From contig NZ_JBOFIN010000125.1 in the NCBI RefSeq assembly GCF_051650185.1, positions 56,334 to 120,333 on the forward strand: DNA of 64,000 nt. The letters run 5' to 3'. The stretch is from Scandinavium sp051650185 (GTDB lineage Bacteria; Pseudomonadota; Gammaproteobacteria; Enterobacterales; Enterobacteriaceae). A program made the translations under genes and the position numbers. Below are positions 52,701 through 60,242 of this stretch, one piece after another (position 1 is the stretch's first letter; each line of letters starts with the position of its first letter). The notes beneath the pieces are model-generated. The model ran no database searches, was not told where the DNA came from, and saw nothing but the letters and a program-made list of their open reading frames with translations.

Positions 52701-53528
52701 GCTGCGCTGAGTGAAATTACCGGACGTGACCACACGCATCTGGCTCTGAATAAAGAAGACGAGAAAATTCGCTTCCGTGATATTCAGGCACAGCCGCGCA
52801 AAATTATCTCCAGCCCGACTTGGTCAGGACTTGAAGATGAACACGTTTCCTATAACGCGGGTTACACCAACGTTCATGAGCTGATCCCATGGCGTACGTT
52901 GTCTGGCCGCCAGCAGCTGTATCAGGATCACCAGTGGATGCGTGACTTTGGCGAAAGCCTGCTGGTTTACCGTCCGCCAATCGATACCCGTTCGGTGAAA
53001 GCGGTGATGGGCCAGAAGTCCAACGGTAACCCTGAGAAGGCGCTGAACTTCCTGACACCGCACCAGAAGTGGGGCATTCACTCCACTTACAGCGACAACC
53101 TGCTGATGCTGACGCTGTCACGCGGTGGCCCGATTGTGTGGATGAGTGAAGCTGACGCCAAAGAGCTGGGCATTGAAGACAACGACTGGATTGAAGCCTT
53201 CAACAGCAACGGTTCCCTGACTGCCCGTGCCGTCGTGAGCCAGCGTGTGCCAGCGGGTATGACCATGATGTATCACGCACAGGAACGTATCGTGAACCTG
53301 CCGGGTTCAGAGATAACCGGCCAGCGTGGCGGTATTCACAACTCGGTCACCCGTATCAGCCCGAAACCGACCCACATGATTGGCGGTTATGCGCAGCTGT
53401 CGTACAGCTTTAACTACTACGGCACCGTGGGCTCAAACCGCGATGAGTTCGTAGTGGTACGTAAGATGAAGAACATTGACTGGTTAGACGGCGAAGGCAA
53501 TGACCAGGTACAGGAGAGCGTAAAATGA
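49785..53528 (+). CDS. narG: Respiratory nitrate reductase A, alpha subunit
   Basis: 1247 aa, exactly the E. coli NarG length from ATG at 49785 (after AGGAGAAACCCG). It is the catalytic subunit with a Mo-bisMGD cofactor. FS0 [4Fe-4S] ligands are His50 and Cys54, Cys58 (HGVNCTGSC), with a fourth Cys in RGCPRGASY. The Mo-ligand Asp is in SFYDWYCDLPP. It lacks a normal Tat signal but carries the remnant RRxxF-like start. It faces the cytoplasm, docked to NarHI, reducing nitrate to nitrite. Confidence 0.99.
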   Translation: MSKFLDRFRYFKQKGETFADGHGQLMETNRDWEDGYRQRWQHDKVVRSTHGVNCTGSCSWKIYVKNGLVTWETQQTDYPRTRPDLPNHEPRGCPRGASYSWYLYSANRLKYPLMRKRLMKMWREAKVQHPDPVDAWASIIEDADKAKSFKQARGRGGFVRSSWQEVNELIAASNVYTVKTYGPDRVAGFSPIPAMSMVSYAAGARYISLLGGTCLSFYDWYCDLPPASPQTWGEQTDVPESADWYNSSYILAWGSNVPQTRTPDAHFFTEVRYKGTKTVAITPDYAEIAKLCDLWLAPKQGTDAAMAMAMGHVMLREFHLDKPSQYFTDYVRRYTDMPMLVTLEERDGYYAAGRMLRASDLVDALGQEKNPEWKTVAFDENGEMTVPNGSIGFRWGDKGKWNLEQRDGKSGDEVQLRLSMLGGHDDIAEVGFPYFGGDGTEHFNKVELENILLHKLPVKRLQMADGSTCLVTTVYDLTMANYGLDRGLGDANCANSYDDVKAYTPAWAEQITGVPRSQIIRTAREFADNADKTHGRSMIIVGAGLNHWYHLDMNYRGLINMLIFCGCVGQSGGGWAHYVGQEKLRPQTGWTPLAFALDWNRPPRHMNSTSYFYNHSSQWRYETLTAQELLSPMADKSRYTGHLLDFNVRAERMGWLPSAPQLGTNPLTIAAEAEKAGMSAVDYTVKSLKDGSMHFAAERPENGKNHPRNLFIWRSNLLGSSGKGHEYMLKYLLGTEHGIQGKDLGEQGGLKPEEVEWRDNGLDGKLDLVVTLDFRLSSTCLFSDIVLPTATWYEKDDMNTSDMHPFIHPLSAAVDPAWESKSDWDIYKDIAKKFSEVCVGHLGVETDVVTLPIQHDSPAEMAQPLDVKDWKKGECDLIPGKTAPHIMTVERDYPATYERFTSVGPLMEKIGNGGKGIAWNTQSEVDLLRKLNYTKADGPAKGQPMINTAIDAAEMILTLAPETNGQVAVKAWAALSEITGRDHTHLALNKEDEKIRFRDIQAQPRKIISSPTWSGLEDEHVSYNAGYTNVHELIPWRTLSGRQQLYQDHQWMRDFGESLLVYRPPIDTRSVKAVMGQKSNGNPEKALNFLTPHQKWGIHSTYSDNLLMLTLSRGGPIVWMSEADAKELGIEDNDWIEAFNSNGSLTARAVVSQRVPAGMTMMYHAQERIVNLPGSEITGQRGGIHNSVTRISPKPTHMIGGYAQLSYSFNYYGTVGSNRDEFVVVRKMKNIDWLDGEGNDQVQESVK

Positions 53529-55060
53529 AAATTCGTTCACAAGTCGGCATGGTGCTGAATCTCGATAAATGCATCGGCTGTCATACCTGCTCAGTAACCT
53601 GTAAAAACGTCTGGACCAGCCGCGAAGGGATGGAGTACGCGTGGTTCAACAACGTGGAAACGAAGCCGGGCGTCGGCTTCCCTAACGACTGGGAAAATCA
53701 GGAAAAATGGAAGGGCGGCTGGATCCGTAAAATCAACGGTAAGCTGGTGCCGCGCATGGGTAACAAAGCCATGCTGCTCGGTAAAATCTTCGCTAACCCG
53801 CATCTGCCGGGTATCGAGGATTACTACGAGCCGTTTGATTTCGACTATCAGACGCTGCACAAAGCCGGCGAAAGCAAGCATCAGCCGATTGCTCGTCCTC
53901 GCTCGCTGATCACCGGTCAGCGCATGGACAAAATCACTTCTGGCCCGAACTGGGAAGACGATCTGGGTGGCGAGTTCTCGAAACTCTCCCGCGATCAGAA
54001 CTTCGAGAACGTGCAGAAGGCGATGTACGGCCAGTTCGAAAACACCTTCATGATGTACATGCCGCGTCTGTGTGAGCACTGCCTGAATCCGGCGTGTGTG
54101 GCGACCTGCCCAAGCGGTGCCATCTACAAGCGTGAAGAAGACGGTATTGTGCTGATCGACCAGGACAAATGTCGTGGCTGGCGTATGTGCATCACCGGTT
54201 GTCCGTACAAGAAAATCTACTTCAACTGGAAGAGCGGCAAGTCCGAGAAGTGCATCTTCTGCTATCCGCGTATCGAAGCCGGTCAGCCGACCGTGTGCTC
54301 CGAAACCTGCGTAGGGCGTATTCGTTACCTCGGCGTTCTGCTGTATGACGCGGATATGATTGAGCAGGCGGCGAGCACTGAGAGCGAGAAAGATCTGTAT
54401 CAGCGTCAGCTGGACGTGTTCCTCGATCCGAACGATCCGAAAGTGATTGAGCAGGCGCTGAAAGACGGCATTCCGCAGAGCGTGATTGACGCCGCTCAGC
54501 AGTCACCGGTTTACAAAATGGCGATGGACTGGAAGCTGGCTCTGCCACTGCACCCGGAATACCGCACGCTGCCGATGGTCTGGTACGTGCCGCCGCTGTC
54601 TCCGATTCAGTCTGCGGCTGACGCGGGCGAGATTGGCAGCAACGGCATTCTGCCGGATGTCGATAGCCTGCGTATTCCTGTGCAGTATCTGGCGAACATG
54701 CTGACCGCTGGCGATACCGCACCGGTGCTTCGTGCGCTGAAACGTATGCTGGCGATGCGCCACTACAAGCGCGCTGAAAGCGTTGACGGTGTGAACGACA
54801 CCAGCGCGCTGGAAGAAGTCGGTCTGACTGAAGCGCAGGCGCAGGAAATGTATCGCTACCTGGCGATTGCGAACTACGAAGACCGTTTCGTGGTACCAAG
54901 CAGCCACCGCGAACTGGCTCGTGACGCTTTCCCGGAGAAGAACGGCTGTGGTTTCAGCTTCGGCGACGGTTGCCACGGTTCCGACAGCTCATTCAACCTG
55001 TTCAACAGCCGTCGTATCGATGCTGTCGACGTCACCAGCAAAACGGAGCGTCAGTCATGA
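53525..55060 (+). CDS. narH: Respiratory nitrate reductase A, beta subunit
   Basis: 511 aa iron-sulfur electron-transfer subunit. Four cysteine groups are seen: CIGCHTCSVTCK, CEHCLNPACVATCPSG, CRGWRMCITGCPYK (a Trp replaces one Cys, giving the 3Fe-4S centre) and CIFCYPRIEAGQPTVC. It passes electrons from NarI hemes to NarG. It overlaps narG by 4 bp and narJ by 4 bp. It is one residue shorter than the E. coli protein. Confidence 0.99.
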   Translation: MKIRSQVGMVLNLDKCIGCHTCSVTCKNVWTSREGMEYAWFNNVETKPGVGFPNDWENQEKWKGGWIRKINGKLVPRMGNKAMLLGKIFANPHLPGIEDYYEPFDFDYQTLHKAGESKHQPIARPRSLITGQRMDKITSGPNWEDDLGGEFSKLSRDQNFENVQKAMYGQFENTFMMYMPRLCEHCLNPACVATCPSGAIYKREEDGIVLIDQDKCRGWRMCITGCPYKKIYFNWKSGKSEKCIFCYPRIEAGQPTVCSETCVGRIRYLGVLLYDADMIEQAASTESEKDLYQRQLDVFLDPNDPKVIEQALKDGIPQSVIDAAQQSPVYKMAMDWKLALPLHPEYRTLPMVWYVPPLSPIQSAADAGEIGSNGILPDVDSLRIPVQYLANMLTAGDTAPVLRALKRMLAMRHYKRAESVDGVNDTSALEEVGLTEAQAQEMYRYLAIANYEDRFVVPSSHRELARDAFPEKNGCGFSFGDGCHGSDSSFNLFNSRRIDAVDVTSKTERQS

Positions 55061-55767
55061 AAGAACTGATGATCATCTCCCGCCTGCTGGAGTACCCCGA
55101 TGCTGCCCTGTGGCAGCATCAGCAGGAAGTGCACGACGCGCTGGCAGACTCAGACGTGCTGGCAAGGGAAGAAGCGCAGAAACTTTGCGTGTTCCTGCGT
55201 GACCTGACTCAGCAAGATTTGCTGGACGTTCAGGCGGCGTATAGCGAGCTGTTTGACCGCGGTCGTGCGACTTCTCTGCTGCTGTTTGAACATGTTCACG
55301 GCGAATCCCGTGACCGCGGCCAGGCGATGGTTGACCTGATGGCGCAGTACGCGCAGCACGGCCTGGAGCTGGACAGCCGCGAGCTGCCAGACCATCTGCC
55401 GCTGTATCTGGAGTATCTGGCGCAGTTGCCTCGTGAAGAAGCGCTGGGTGGCTTGCAGGATGTCGCACCGATTCTGGCACTGCTCAGCGCCCGTTTACAG
55501 CAGCGTGAAAGCCGCTATGCCGTACTGTTTGACGTGCTGCTTAAGCTTGCCAGCACTGAAATCGACGGGGTGAAAGTGGCTGAGAAAATTGCTGATGAAG
55601 CTCGCGACGACACGCCGCAGGCACTGGACGCCGTCTGGGAAGAAGAGCAGGTTAAATTCTTCGCCGATCAGGGATGTGCGGATTCAGACATCACCGCCCA
55701 TCAGCGTCGTTTTTCCGGTGCCGTCGCGCCGCAGTATCTGAATATCTCGACTGGAGGAGAGCGCTAA
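55057..55767 (+). CDS. narJ: Nitrate reductase assembly chaperone NarJ
   Basis: 236 aa helical TorD/NarJ-family chaperone. The start at 55057 overlaps the narH stop; the frame reaching 54970 lies inside narH. It binds the NarG N-terminus and helps insert the molybdenum cofactor and FS0 before membrane docking. It has conserved LEYPDAALW and SLLLFEHVHGESRDRG. It shares one base with narI. Confidence 0.98.
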   Translation: MKELMIISRLLEYPDAALWQHQQEVHDALADSDVLAREEAQKLCVFLRDLTQQDLLDVQAAYSELFDRGRATSLLLFEHVHGESRDRGQAMVDLMAQYAQHGLELDSRELPDHLPLYLEYLAQLPREEALGGLQDVAPILALLSARLQQRESRYAVLFDVLLKLASTEIDGVKVAEKIADEARDDTPQALDAVWEEEQVKFFADQGCADSDITAHQRRFSGAVAPQYLNISTGGER

Positions 55768-56444
55768 TGCATTTCCTGAATATGTTCTTCTTTGATATCT
55801 ATCCGTATATCGCGGGAACCATCTTCCTGGTAGGGAGCTGGCTGCGTTACGACTACGGTCAGTACTCCTGGCGTGCTGGCTCCAGCCAGATGCTGGATCG
55901 CAAAGGCATGAACCTGGCGTCAAACCTGTTCCACCTTGGCATTCTTGGTGTCATCGCGGGCCATGCCTTCGGCATGCTCACGCCGCACTGGATGTACGAA
56001 TCCTGGCTGCCGCTGGAAGTGAAACAGAAAATGGCAATGTTTGGCGGCGGCGCTGCCGGGGTGATGTGTCTGGTGGGCGGTATTCTGCTGCTGAAACGCC
56101 GTCTCACCAGCCCACGCATTCGCGCGACCACCACCAAAGCCGATATTCTGGTGATGTCAGTGCTGGTGCTGCAATGTCTGCTGGGCCTGCTGACCATTCC
56201 GTTCTCTGCCCAGCATATGGACGGCAGCGAGATGATGAAACTGGTCGGTTGGGCACAGTCTGTGGTGACCTTCCACGGCGGCGCCTCTGCGCATCTGGAG
56301 GGCGTGGCGTTTATCTTCCGTCTGCACCTGGTGCTCGGGATGACGCTGTTTGTACTGTTCCCGTTCTCGCGTCTGGTGCACATCTGGAGCGTGCCGGTCG
56401 AGTACCTGACACGCAAATACCAGATTGTTCGCGCTCGTCGCTGA
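55767..56444 (+). CDS. narI: Respiratory nitrate reductase A, gamma subunit (cytochrome b)
   Basis: 225 aa, five membrane helices, two b hemes. The start at 55767 follows GGAGAGCGCTA. Heme-ligand histidines are in FHLGILGVIAGHAFG and in the later HLVLGM and LVHIWS segments. It oxidises quinol at the periplasmic face. It ends exactly one base before the convergent exporter gene, whose 3' end carries the likely operon terminator. Confidence 0.98.
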   Translation: MHFLNMFFFDIYPYIAGTIFLVGSWLRYDYGQYSWRAGSSQMLDRKGMNLASNLFHLGILGVIAGHAFGMLTPHWMYESWLPLEVKQKMAMFGGGAAGVMCLVGGILLLKRRLTSPRIRATTTKADILVMSVLVLQCLLGLLTIPFSAQHMDGSEMMKLVGWAQSVVTFHGGASAHLEGVAFIFRLHLVLGMTLFVLFPFSRLVHIWSVPVEYLTRKYQIVRARR

Positions 56445-57341
56445 TTAACGCGCTTTCTGTTCAAGGCCCTGCTGACGCAGGGCTTTTTTCTTTGTACCCC
56501 AGCCTAAATTATTCCCTGCCGCCGCCAGCAGAATCAGCGCTCCACCAACGATTTGCCACGCATTAAGGGTATGCCCGAAAACCACGTTATCGACAATAAT
56601 CGCCACCAGCGGGTAGATGAACGACAGTGAACCGATGATCGGCGTGGGCAGTTTCTGGATCGCGCTATAGAGCAACTGATACATGATGCCGGTATGCACA
56701 ATGCCTAACGTCAAAAGAATGCCCCATGGGAAAGAATCAGAAAGGGCGGAGAAATGAGCGAGGGGTAATAACATAAGCGCACCTGTGACCACCTGAATGA
56801 ACGCGATGTGCTGCGGCGCAATGGTCTGGAGTTTTCGCGTGATGATAGCGGTCAGTGCGTAGAAGAAAGCAGCGCCCAGTGCCAGAGCGACGCCAGTGAA
56901 CAGACTGCCATCGTGACCGTTGAGCTCACTGGACAGGAGCGTAACCACGCCGAGAAATGCCAGAATCAGCCAGCCCCATTTCACCAGTGAAACTCGTTCA
57001 CCCATCGCCATGCCCATCAGCACTAACATAAATGGTTGCGTGTTGTAGACCACCGTCGACATGCCGATGGAGATGCGTTCATAGGCGGCAAACAGCAATA
57101 GCCAGTTAATGACCAGCGCCACGCCGCCTGCTATGGCCAGTAATAAGGTCACGCGTGTCAGCGGGCTAAAAGGCTTCCTGCTGAGACGAATGAAAATAAA
57201 CAAGGCCACCGCCCCAATGACGCAGCGCCAGAACACCACATCAATCACCGGTAAGCCGGAGAGCAGAACAAATGCACCGATGGAGCCAGAAATAAGCATC
57301 GCCAGGCTCATTTGCCCAATGCCAGATGTCAAGTTACGCAC
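56445..57341 (-). CDS. EamA/DMT-family transporter
   Basis: 298 aa, 10 helices arranged as two EamA repeats. A GTG at 57341 is chosen because GAGGAGG lies 5 bp upstream; an ATG farther out at 57389 has none. The repeats carry the usual FWRC..GA-type and YTRI-like loops (NTQPFMLVLMG, then GSLSFIYPLVAIIVD). Family members export amino acids, nucleosides or other metabolites. It is divergent from an AsnC-type regulator, a common exporter/regulator arrangement. It is not at this place in E. coli K-12. Confidence 0.85.
   Translation of the reverse strand: MRNLTSGIGQMSLAMLISGSIGAFVLLSGLPVIDVVFWRCVIGAVALFIFIRLSRKPFSPLTRVTLLLAIAGGVALVINWLLLFAAYERISIGMSTVVYNTQPFMLVLMGMAMGERVSLVKWGWLILAFLGVVTLLSSELNGHDGSLFTGVALALGAAFFYALTAIITRKLQTIAPQHIAFIQVVTGALMLLPLAHFSALSDSFPWGILLTLGIVHTGIMYQLLYSAIQKLPTPIIGSLSFIYPLVAIIVDNVVFGHTLNAWQIVGGALILLAAAGNNLGWGTKKKALRQQGLEQKAR
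56466..56489 (+). terminator. Terminator of narGHJI inside the convergent exporter gene
   Basis: Stem GCCCTGC/GCAGGGC (loop TGAC) followed by TTTTTT, 22 bp after the narI stop. It lies within the C-terminal codons of the EamA gene on the other strand. Confidence 0.88.
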
Positions 57342-57448
57342 AGGAACCTCCTCAGTCAGAGAGGATATTCTGTGAAATTTATCGGGCATGTTACAGATGT
57401 GTTATAAGGAGAAACGACGATTTATCCTTTTTAAATAAGGCCAAAAGC

Positions 57449-57892
57449 ATGGAACTTCTTATTGATGCAATCGACAGGGCCATCATCGCCTGCCTGACCA
57501 AAGATGCCCGCGTGTCGTTAAAAGTATTGAGTGCAGAAGTCGGTCTGACATCACCGAGCACCGCAGAGCGCCTGAAACGGCTGGAAGAGCGGGGCGTGAT
57601 TCAGGGATATAGTGCAAAAGTGAATCTGGCGGCTCTGGGCTATACGTTACAGGCTCTGGTGAGAATCAAACCGCTACCGGGGCTGTTGCAGAAAGTTGAA
57701 AAATATCTGCAGGCGATGGCGCAATGCATTGAGTGTGACAAAGTCACGGGCGAGGACTGCTTTATCGCCCGTCTGGTGGTGACGGACATAGGACAACTGG
57801 ATACGTTGCTCGACGGGCTGGCTGAACTGGCTCAGTGCAATACGTCAATCGTGAAGAGTTCACCTGTCGGGCGGCGGTTGCCTGGGGTTTGA
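57449..57892 (+). CDS. Lrp/AsnC-family transcriptional regulator
   Basis: 147 aa. ATG at 57449 follows TAAGG; the frame reaching 57326 overlaps the divergent gene start and is rejected. An N-terminal HTH (VSLKVLSAEVGLTSPSTAERLKRL, about 22-45) is followed by the RAM ligand-binding domain (about 65-147, with ECDKVTGEDCFIARLV). It likely senses an amino acid and controls the divergent EamA exporter, by analogy with other such pairs. The control region is 107 bp. Confidence 0.87.
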   Translation: MELLIDAIDRAIIACLTKDARVSLKVLSAEVGLTSPSTAERLKRLEERGVIQGYSAKVNLAALGYTLQALVRIKPLPGLLQKVEKYLQAMAQCIECDKVTGEDCFIARLVVTDIGQLDTLLDGLAELAQCNTSIVKSSPVGRRLPGV

Positions 57893-57947
57893 ATGTGCAG
57901 TGACGGCTTCGCCTAATCGTGCCTGTGGCGACAATGGGCTTTGTGTA

Positions 57948-58095
57948 CGGTGGCGGGGGGAGGATAACCGCTGCTGTCGCCGCGTTCTCTCACCTGCGTT
58001 CGAGTCGAACCTTCGGGTCGAAGCTTCTCATCCTTCCCTGTGCAGAGAAAAATGTGGCTTTGGTATCGAACAGGTATTTGGTGCTAAACATGCGA
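57948..58095. repeat. 148-bp tandem repeat carrying a tRNA-Tyr 3'-end copy (distal copy)
   Basis: The second of two head-to-tail 148-bp units downstream of the tRNA-Tyr genes (transcribed on the minus strand). Each begins with a copy of the last about 19 bases of tRNA-Tyr (GGTGGCGGGGGAAGGAT-type on the plus strand) and contains a palindromic TTCGAGTCGAA and a CTTCGGGTCGAAG-like stem. This copy differs from its neighbour at fewer than 10 positions. E. coli has similar repeats of 178 bp after tyrT, whose transcript is processed to a small RNA. Confidence 0.85.
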
Positions 58096-58243
58096 TGGTG
58101 GCGGGTGAAGGATAACCGCTGCTGTCGCCGCGTTCTCTCACATACGTTCGAGTCGAACCTTCGGATCGAAGCTTCTCATCCTTCCCTGTGCAGAGAAAAA
58201 TGTGGCTTTGGTATCGAACAGGTATTTGGTGCTAAATATGCGA
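58096..58243. repeat. 148-bp tandem repeat carrying a tRNA-Tyr 3'-end copy (proximal copy)
   Basis: The first 148-bp unit after the second tRNA-Tyr gene in the transcribed direction. Its boundary with that gene is exact: tRNA ends at 58244 and the repeat copies of its 3' end recur at 58096 and 57948, a spacing of 148 bp each. It is therefore a tandem array of tRNA tail plus spacer. Confidence 0.85.
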
Positions 58244-58328
<85 letters not shown>

Positions 58329-58537
58329 AGGGGTATGAAATGCTTGAGCGAAATACTTCTTGATGGTGGCGGGGGAAGGATTATTCGTCGCTTCGCTCCT
58401 CACCCTTTGGGCCGTTGCCTTTGGCAACGTTCTCTCGCTTTGCGAGAGTCGAACCTTAGTCGAAGGTTCTCACCCTTCCCAATAAGCGCAAACATCGTTC
58501 TCACTTATCAGGGTAACCACATCGCTGTGGTTAATAA
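58329..58537 (-). other. Structured 209-bp spacer between the tRNA-Tyr genes
   Basis: Exactly 209 bp separate the two tRNA genes, the same length as in the E. coli tyrT-tyrV operon. It contains another copy of the tRNA 3' end (58364-58382) and four successive hairpins: CGTTGCC/GGCAACG (58413-58429), CTCTCGC/GCGAGAG (58432-58448), GAACCTT/AAGGTTC (58451-58469) and AACCACA/TGTGGTT (58515-58532). It would be cut out during tRNA processing. Confidence 0.8.
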
Positions 58538-58622
<85 letters not shown>

Positions 58623-58680
58623 AGGGGTATTACTTTTTGTATTGCTATTACTGACCTGCTCCCTTAGGGAAGCGGGGCGC

Positions 58681-58708
58681 ATCATATCAAATGACGCGCC
58701 GCTGTAAA
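58681..58708 (-). promoter_or_regulatory. Stringently controlled tRNA-Tyr promoter
   Basis: On the minus strand: -35 TTTACA (58703-58708), a 16-bp spacer, -10 TATGAT (58681-58686), then a GC-rich discriminator GCGCCCCGC. This matches the classical E. coli tyrT promoter, known for ppGpp/DksA repression and Fis activation from upstream AT-rich sites. The upstream DNA to about 58780 is AT-rich in phase. Confidence 0.93.
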
Positions 58709-58784
58709 GCCTTCCTTTCAGGAAAATGAACCGTTTGCGTACTTTTTGCCCGTAACGTTTAAAAGCACCGCAAACGGGTTTTCC

Positions 58785-59627
58785 TTAGAGAATGATTGTT
58801 CTGTTGCCGTAAACGAAGACGCGCTGCGCAAGGACCTGGTACAGGGCGCGGCTGAGGACGTTTTTCTCAACATCACGGCCTGCACGCATCATATCGTCCG
58901 CAGAGTAGGTGTGATCGACGTTAATCACATCCTGCATAATGATTGGGCCTTCATCGAGGTTATCGTTCACATAGTGAGCTGTGGCACCGATGATTTTTAC
59001 GCCACGCTCATAGGCCTGGTGATACGGGCGCGCACCGATAAAGGCAGGCAGGAATGAGTGGTGGATATTGATGATTTTGTTCGGGAAGCGGGCGACAAAT
59101 GACGGCGTCAGGACGCGCATATATTTCGCCAGCACCACGTAATCCGGCTGATGAGCATCAATGGCATCGGCCATCAGCTTGTCATGTTCTTCACGCGTGT
59201 GGCCTTCGTGGCTGACCAGTTCAAAGGGCACATCAAAGCGCTCAACCAGTGGGCGCAGCGTTTCATGGTTGCCGATGACGGCCGCAATATCGACGTCGAG
59301 ACCACCGTAGTTGGCCTTCATCAGCAAATCACCCAGGCAGTGCGCTTCTTTGGTGACAAGAATCACGATACGACGACGGCCAGCGGGCGTCAGTTCACGA
59401 ATGGACCCTTCCGGTAAGGCACTGTCGAGGTCTGCCAGCAGCGTGGAGTCATTGAAAATGCCTTCCAGCTCGGTGCGCATAAAGAAACGACCGGTGCGGT
59501 GATCAACGAATTCGTTGTTCTGCACAATGTTGAGCTCGTGCTTGTAGCAGATATTGGTAATACGTGCGATCAGCCCTTTTTGATCCGGGCAGATGGTACG
59601 CAACACTTTACGTTGTAATGAGTGCAT
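58785..59627 (-). CDS. purU: Formyltetrahydrofolate deformylase
   Basis: 280 aa, the E. coli length from the ATG at 59627. It releases formate from 10-formyl-THF for PurT. The N-terminal ACT domain (LRTICPDQKGLIARITN) senses methionine and glycine in E. coli, and the C-terminal formyltransferase-like domain has NIHHSFLPAF with the catalytic His and Asp (NDNLDEGPI). Upstream is ychJ with 46 bp between. Confidence 0.98.
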   Translation of the reverse strand: MHSLQRKVLRTICPDQKGLIARITNICYKHELNIVQNNEFVDHRTGRFFMRTELEGIFNDSTLLADLDSALPEGSIRELTPAGRRRIVILVTKEAHCLGDLLMKANYGGLDVDIAAVIGNHETLRPLVERFDVPFELVSHEGHTREEHDKLMADAIDAHQPDYVVLAKYMRVLTPSFVARFPNKIINIHHSFLPAFIGARPYHQAYERGVKIIGATAHYVNDNLDEGPIIMQDVINVDHTYSADDMMRAGRDVEKNVLSRALYQVLAQRVFVYGNRTIIL

Positions 59628-59673
59628 TGCGGGGGAAATCCTGTTGAAGGTGTTTGCTGTTTCTGTGGCGATC

Positions 59674-60132
59674 TTATTGACCGCAGCACTTTTTAAATTT
59701 TTTGCCTGACCCGCAAGGGCAGGGATCGTTGCGGCCAATCAGAGGACGTGTACCATCAATATAATACCATTGTCCATTTTCTTTTAAGAATCTTGAACGC
59801 TCAATGAGGGCACCGCTCTTGCTATGTTCACGGAAGCGAGCGACGAAGCTGACAAAACCTTCGTCAGGATGGCGGCCCGCATCGGCGGTAAAAATTGTCA
59901 GGCCAAGCCATTCGGTGCTGGAGAAACTTTGCTCAAGATCCTGCCGAAATGCCGTGGCTTCGCACGAAGGATGCCAGGTCCTGACCAGGTAGTCTGCATT
60001 TTTCAGCACGAAGGCGGCATAGCGCGATCGCATGAGCTGTGAAGGTGTTGGCGCAGGCTCGCTGCCCGAAAGATATCGCTGGCAACATGAGCTATACTCC
60101 AGAGCGCTGCCGCAGGGGCAAAGTGAGTCCAT
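59674..60132 (-). CDS. ychJ: SEC-C motif protein YchJ (UPF0225)
   Basis: 152 aa, the same length as E. coli YchJ. It has two SEC-C-type zinc motifs: LCPCGSALEYSSCC at the N-terminus and DPCPCGSGKKFKKCCG at the C-terminus. Between them is an NTF2-like fold (MRSRYAAFVLKNADYLVRTWHP). Function is unknown. It is divergent from rssA. Confidence 0.95.
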   Translation of the reverse strand: MDSLCPCGSALEYSSCCQRYLSGSEPAPTPSQLMRSRYAAFVLKNADYLVRTWHPSCEATAFRQDLEQSFSSTEWLGLTIFTADAGRHPDEGFVSFVARFREHSKSGALIERSRFLKENGQWYYIDGTRPLIGRNDPCPCGSGKKFKKCCGQ

Positions 60133-60242
60133 AAACGCTTTCCCAGGTAAATAAAATGAGGCGCACAGCGCCGGGCGGTAAATATGTTAACCGAGCAATC
60201 GTCATGTTGCTACGACAGGAACGGGGTTCATCATCGGCAGGA

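Noticed and set aside
51756..52739. A 327-codon frame antisense to narG
   Set aside because: It is fully inside narG, which matches E. coli NarG along its length.
57893..58243. A tpr-like small protein gene in the tRNA repeats
   Set aside because: E. coli tpr lies in the corresponding repeats, but I could not identify a matching short basic frame with a ribosome site here.
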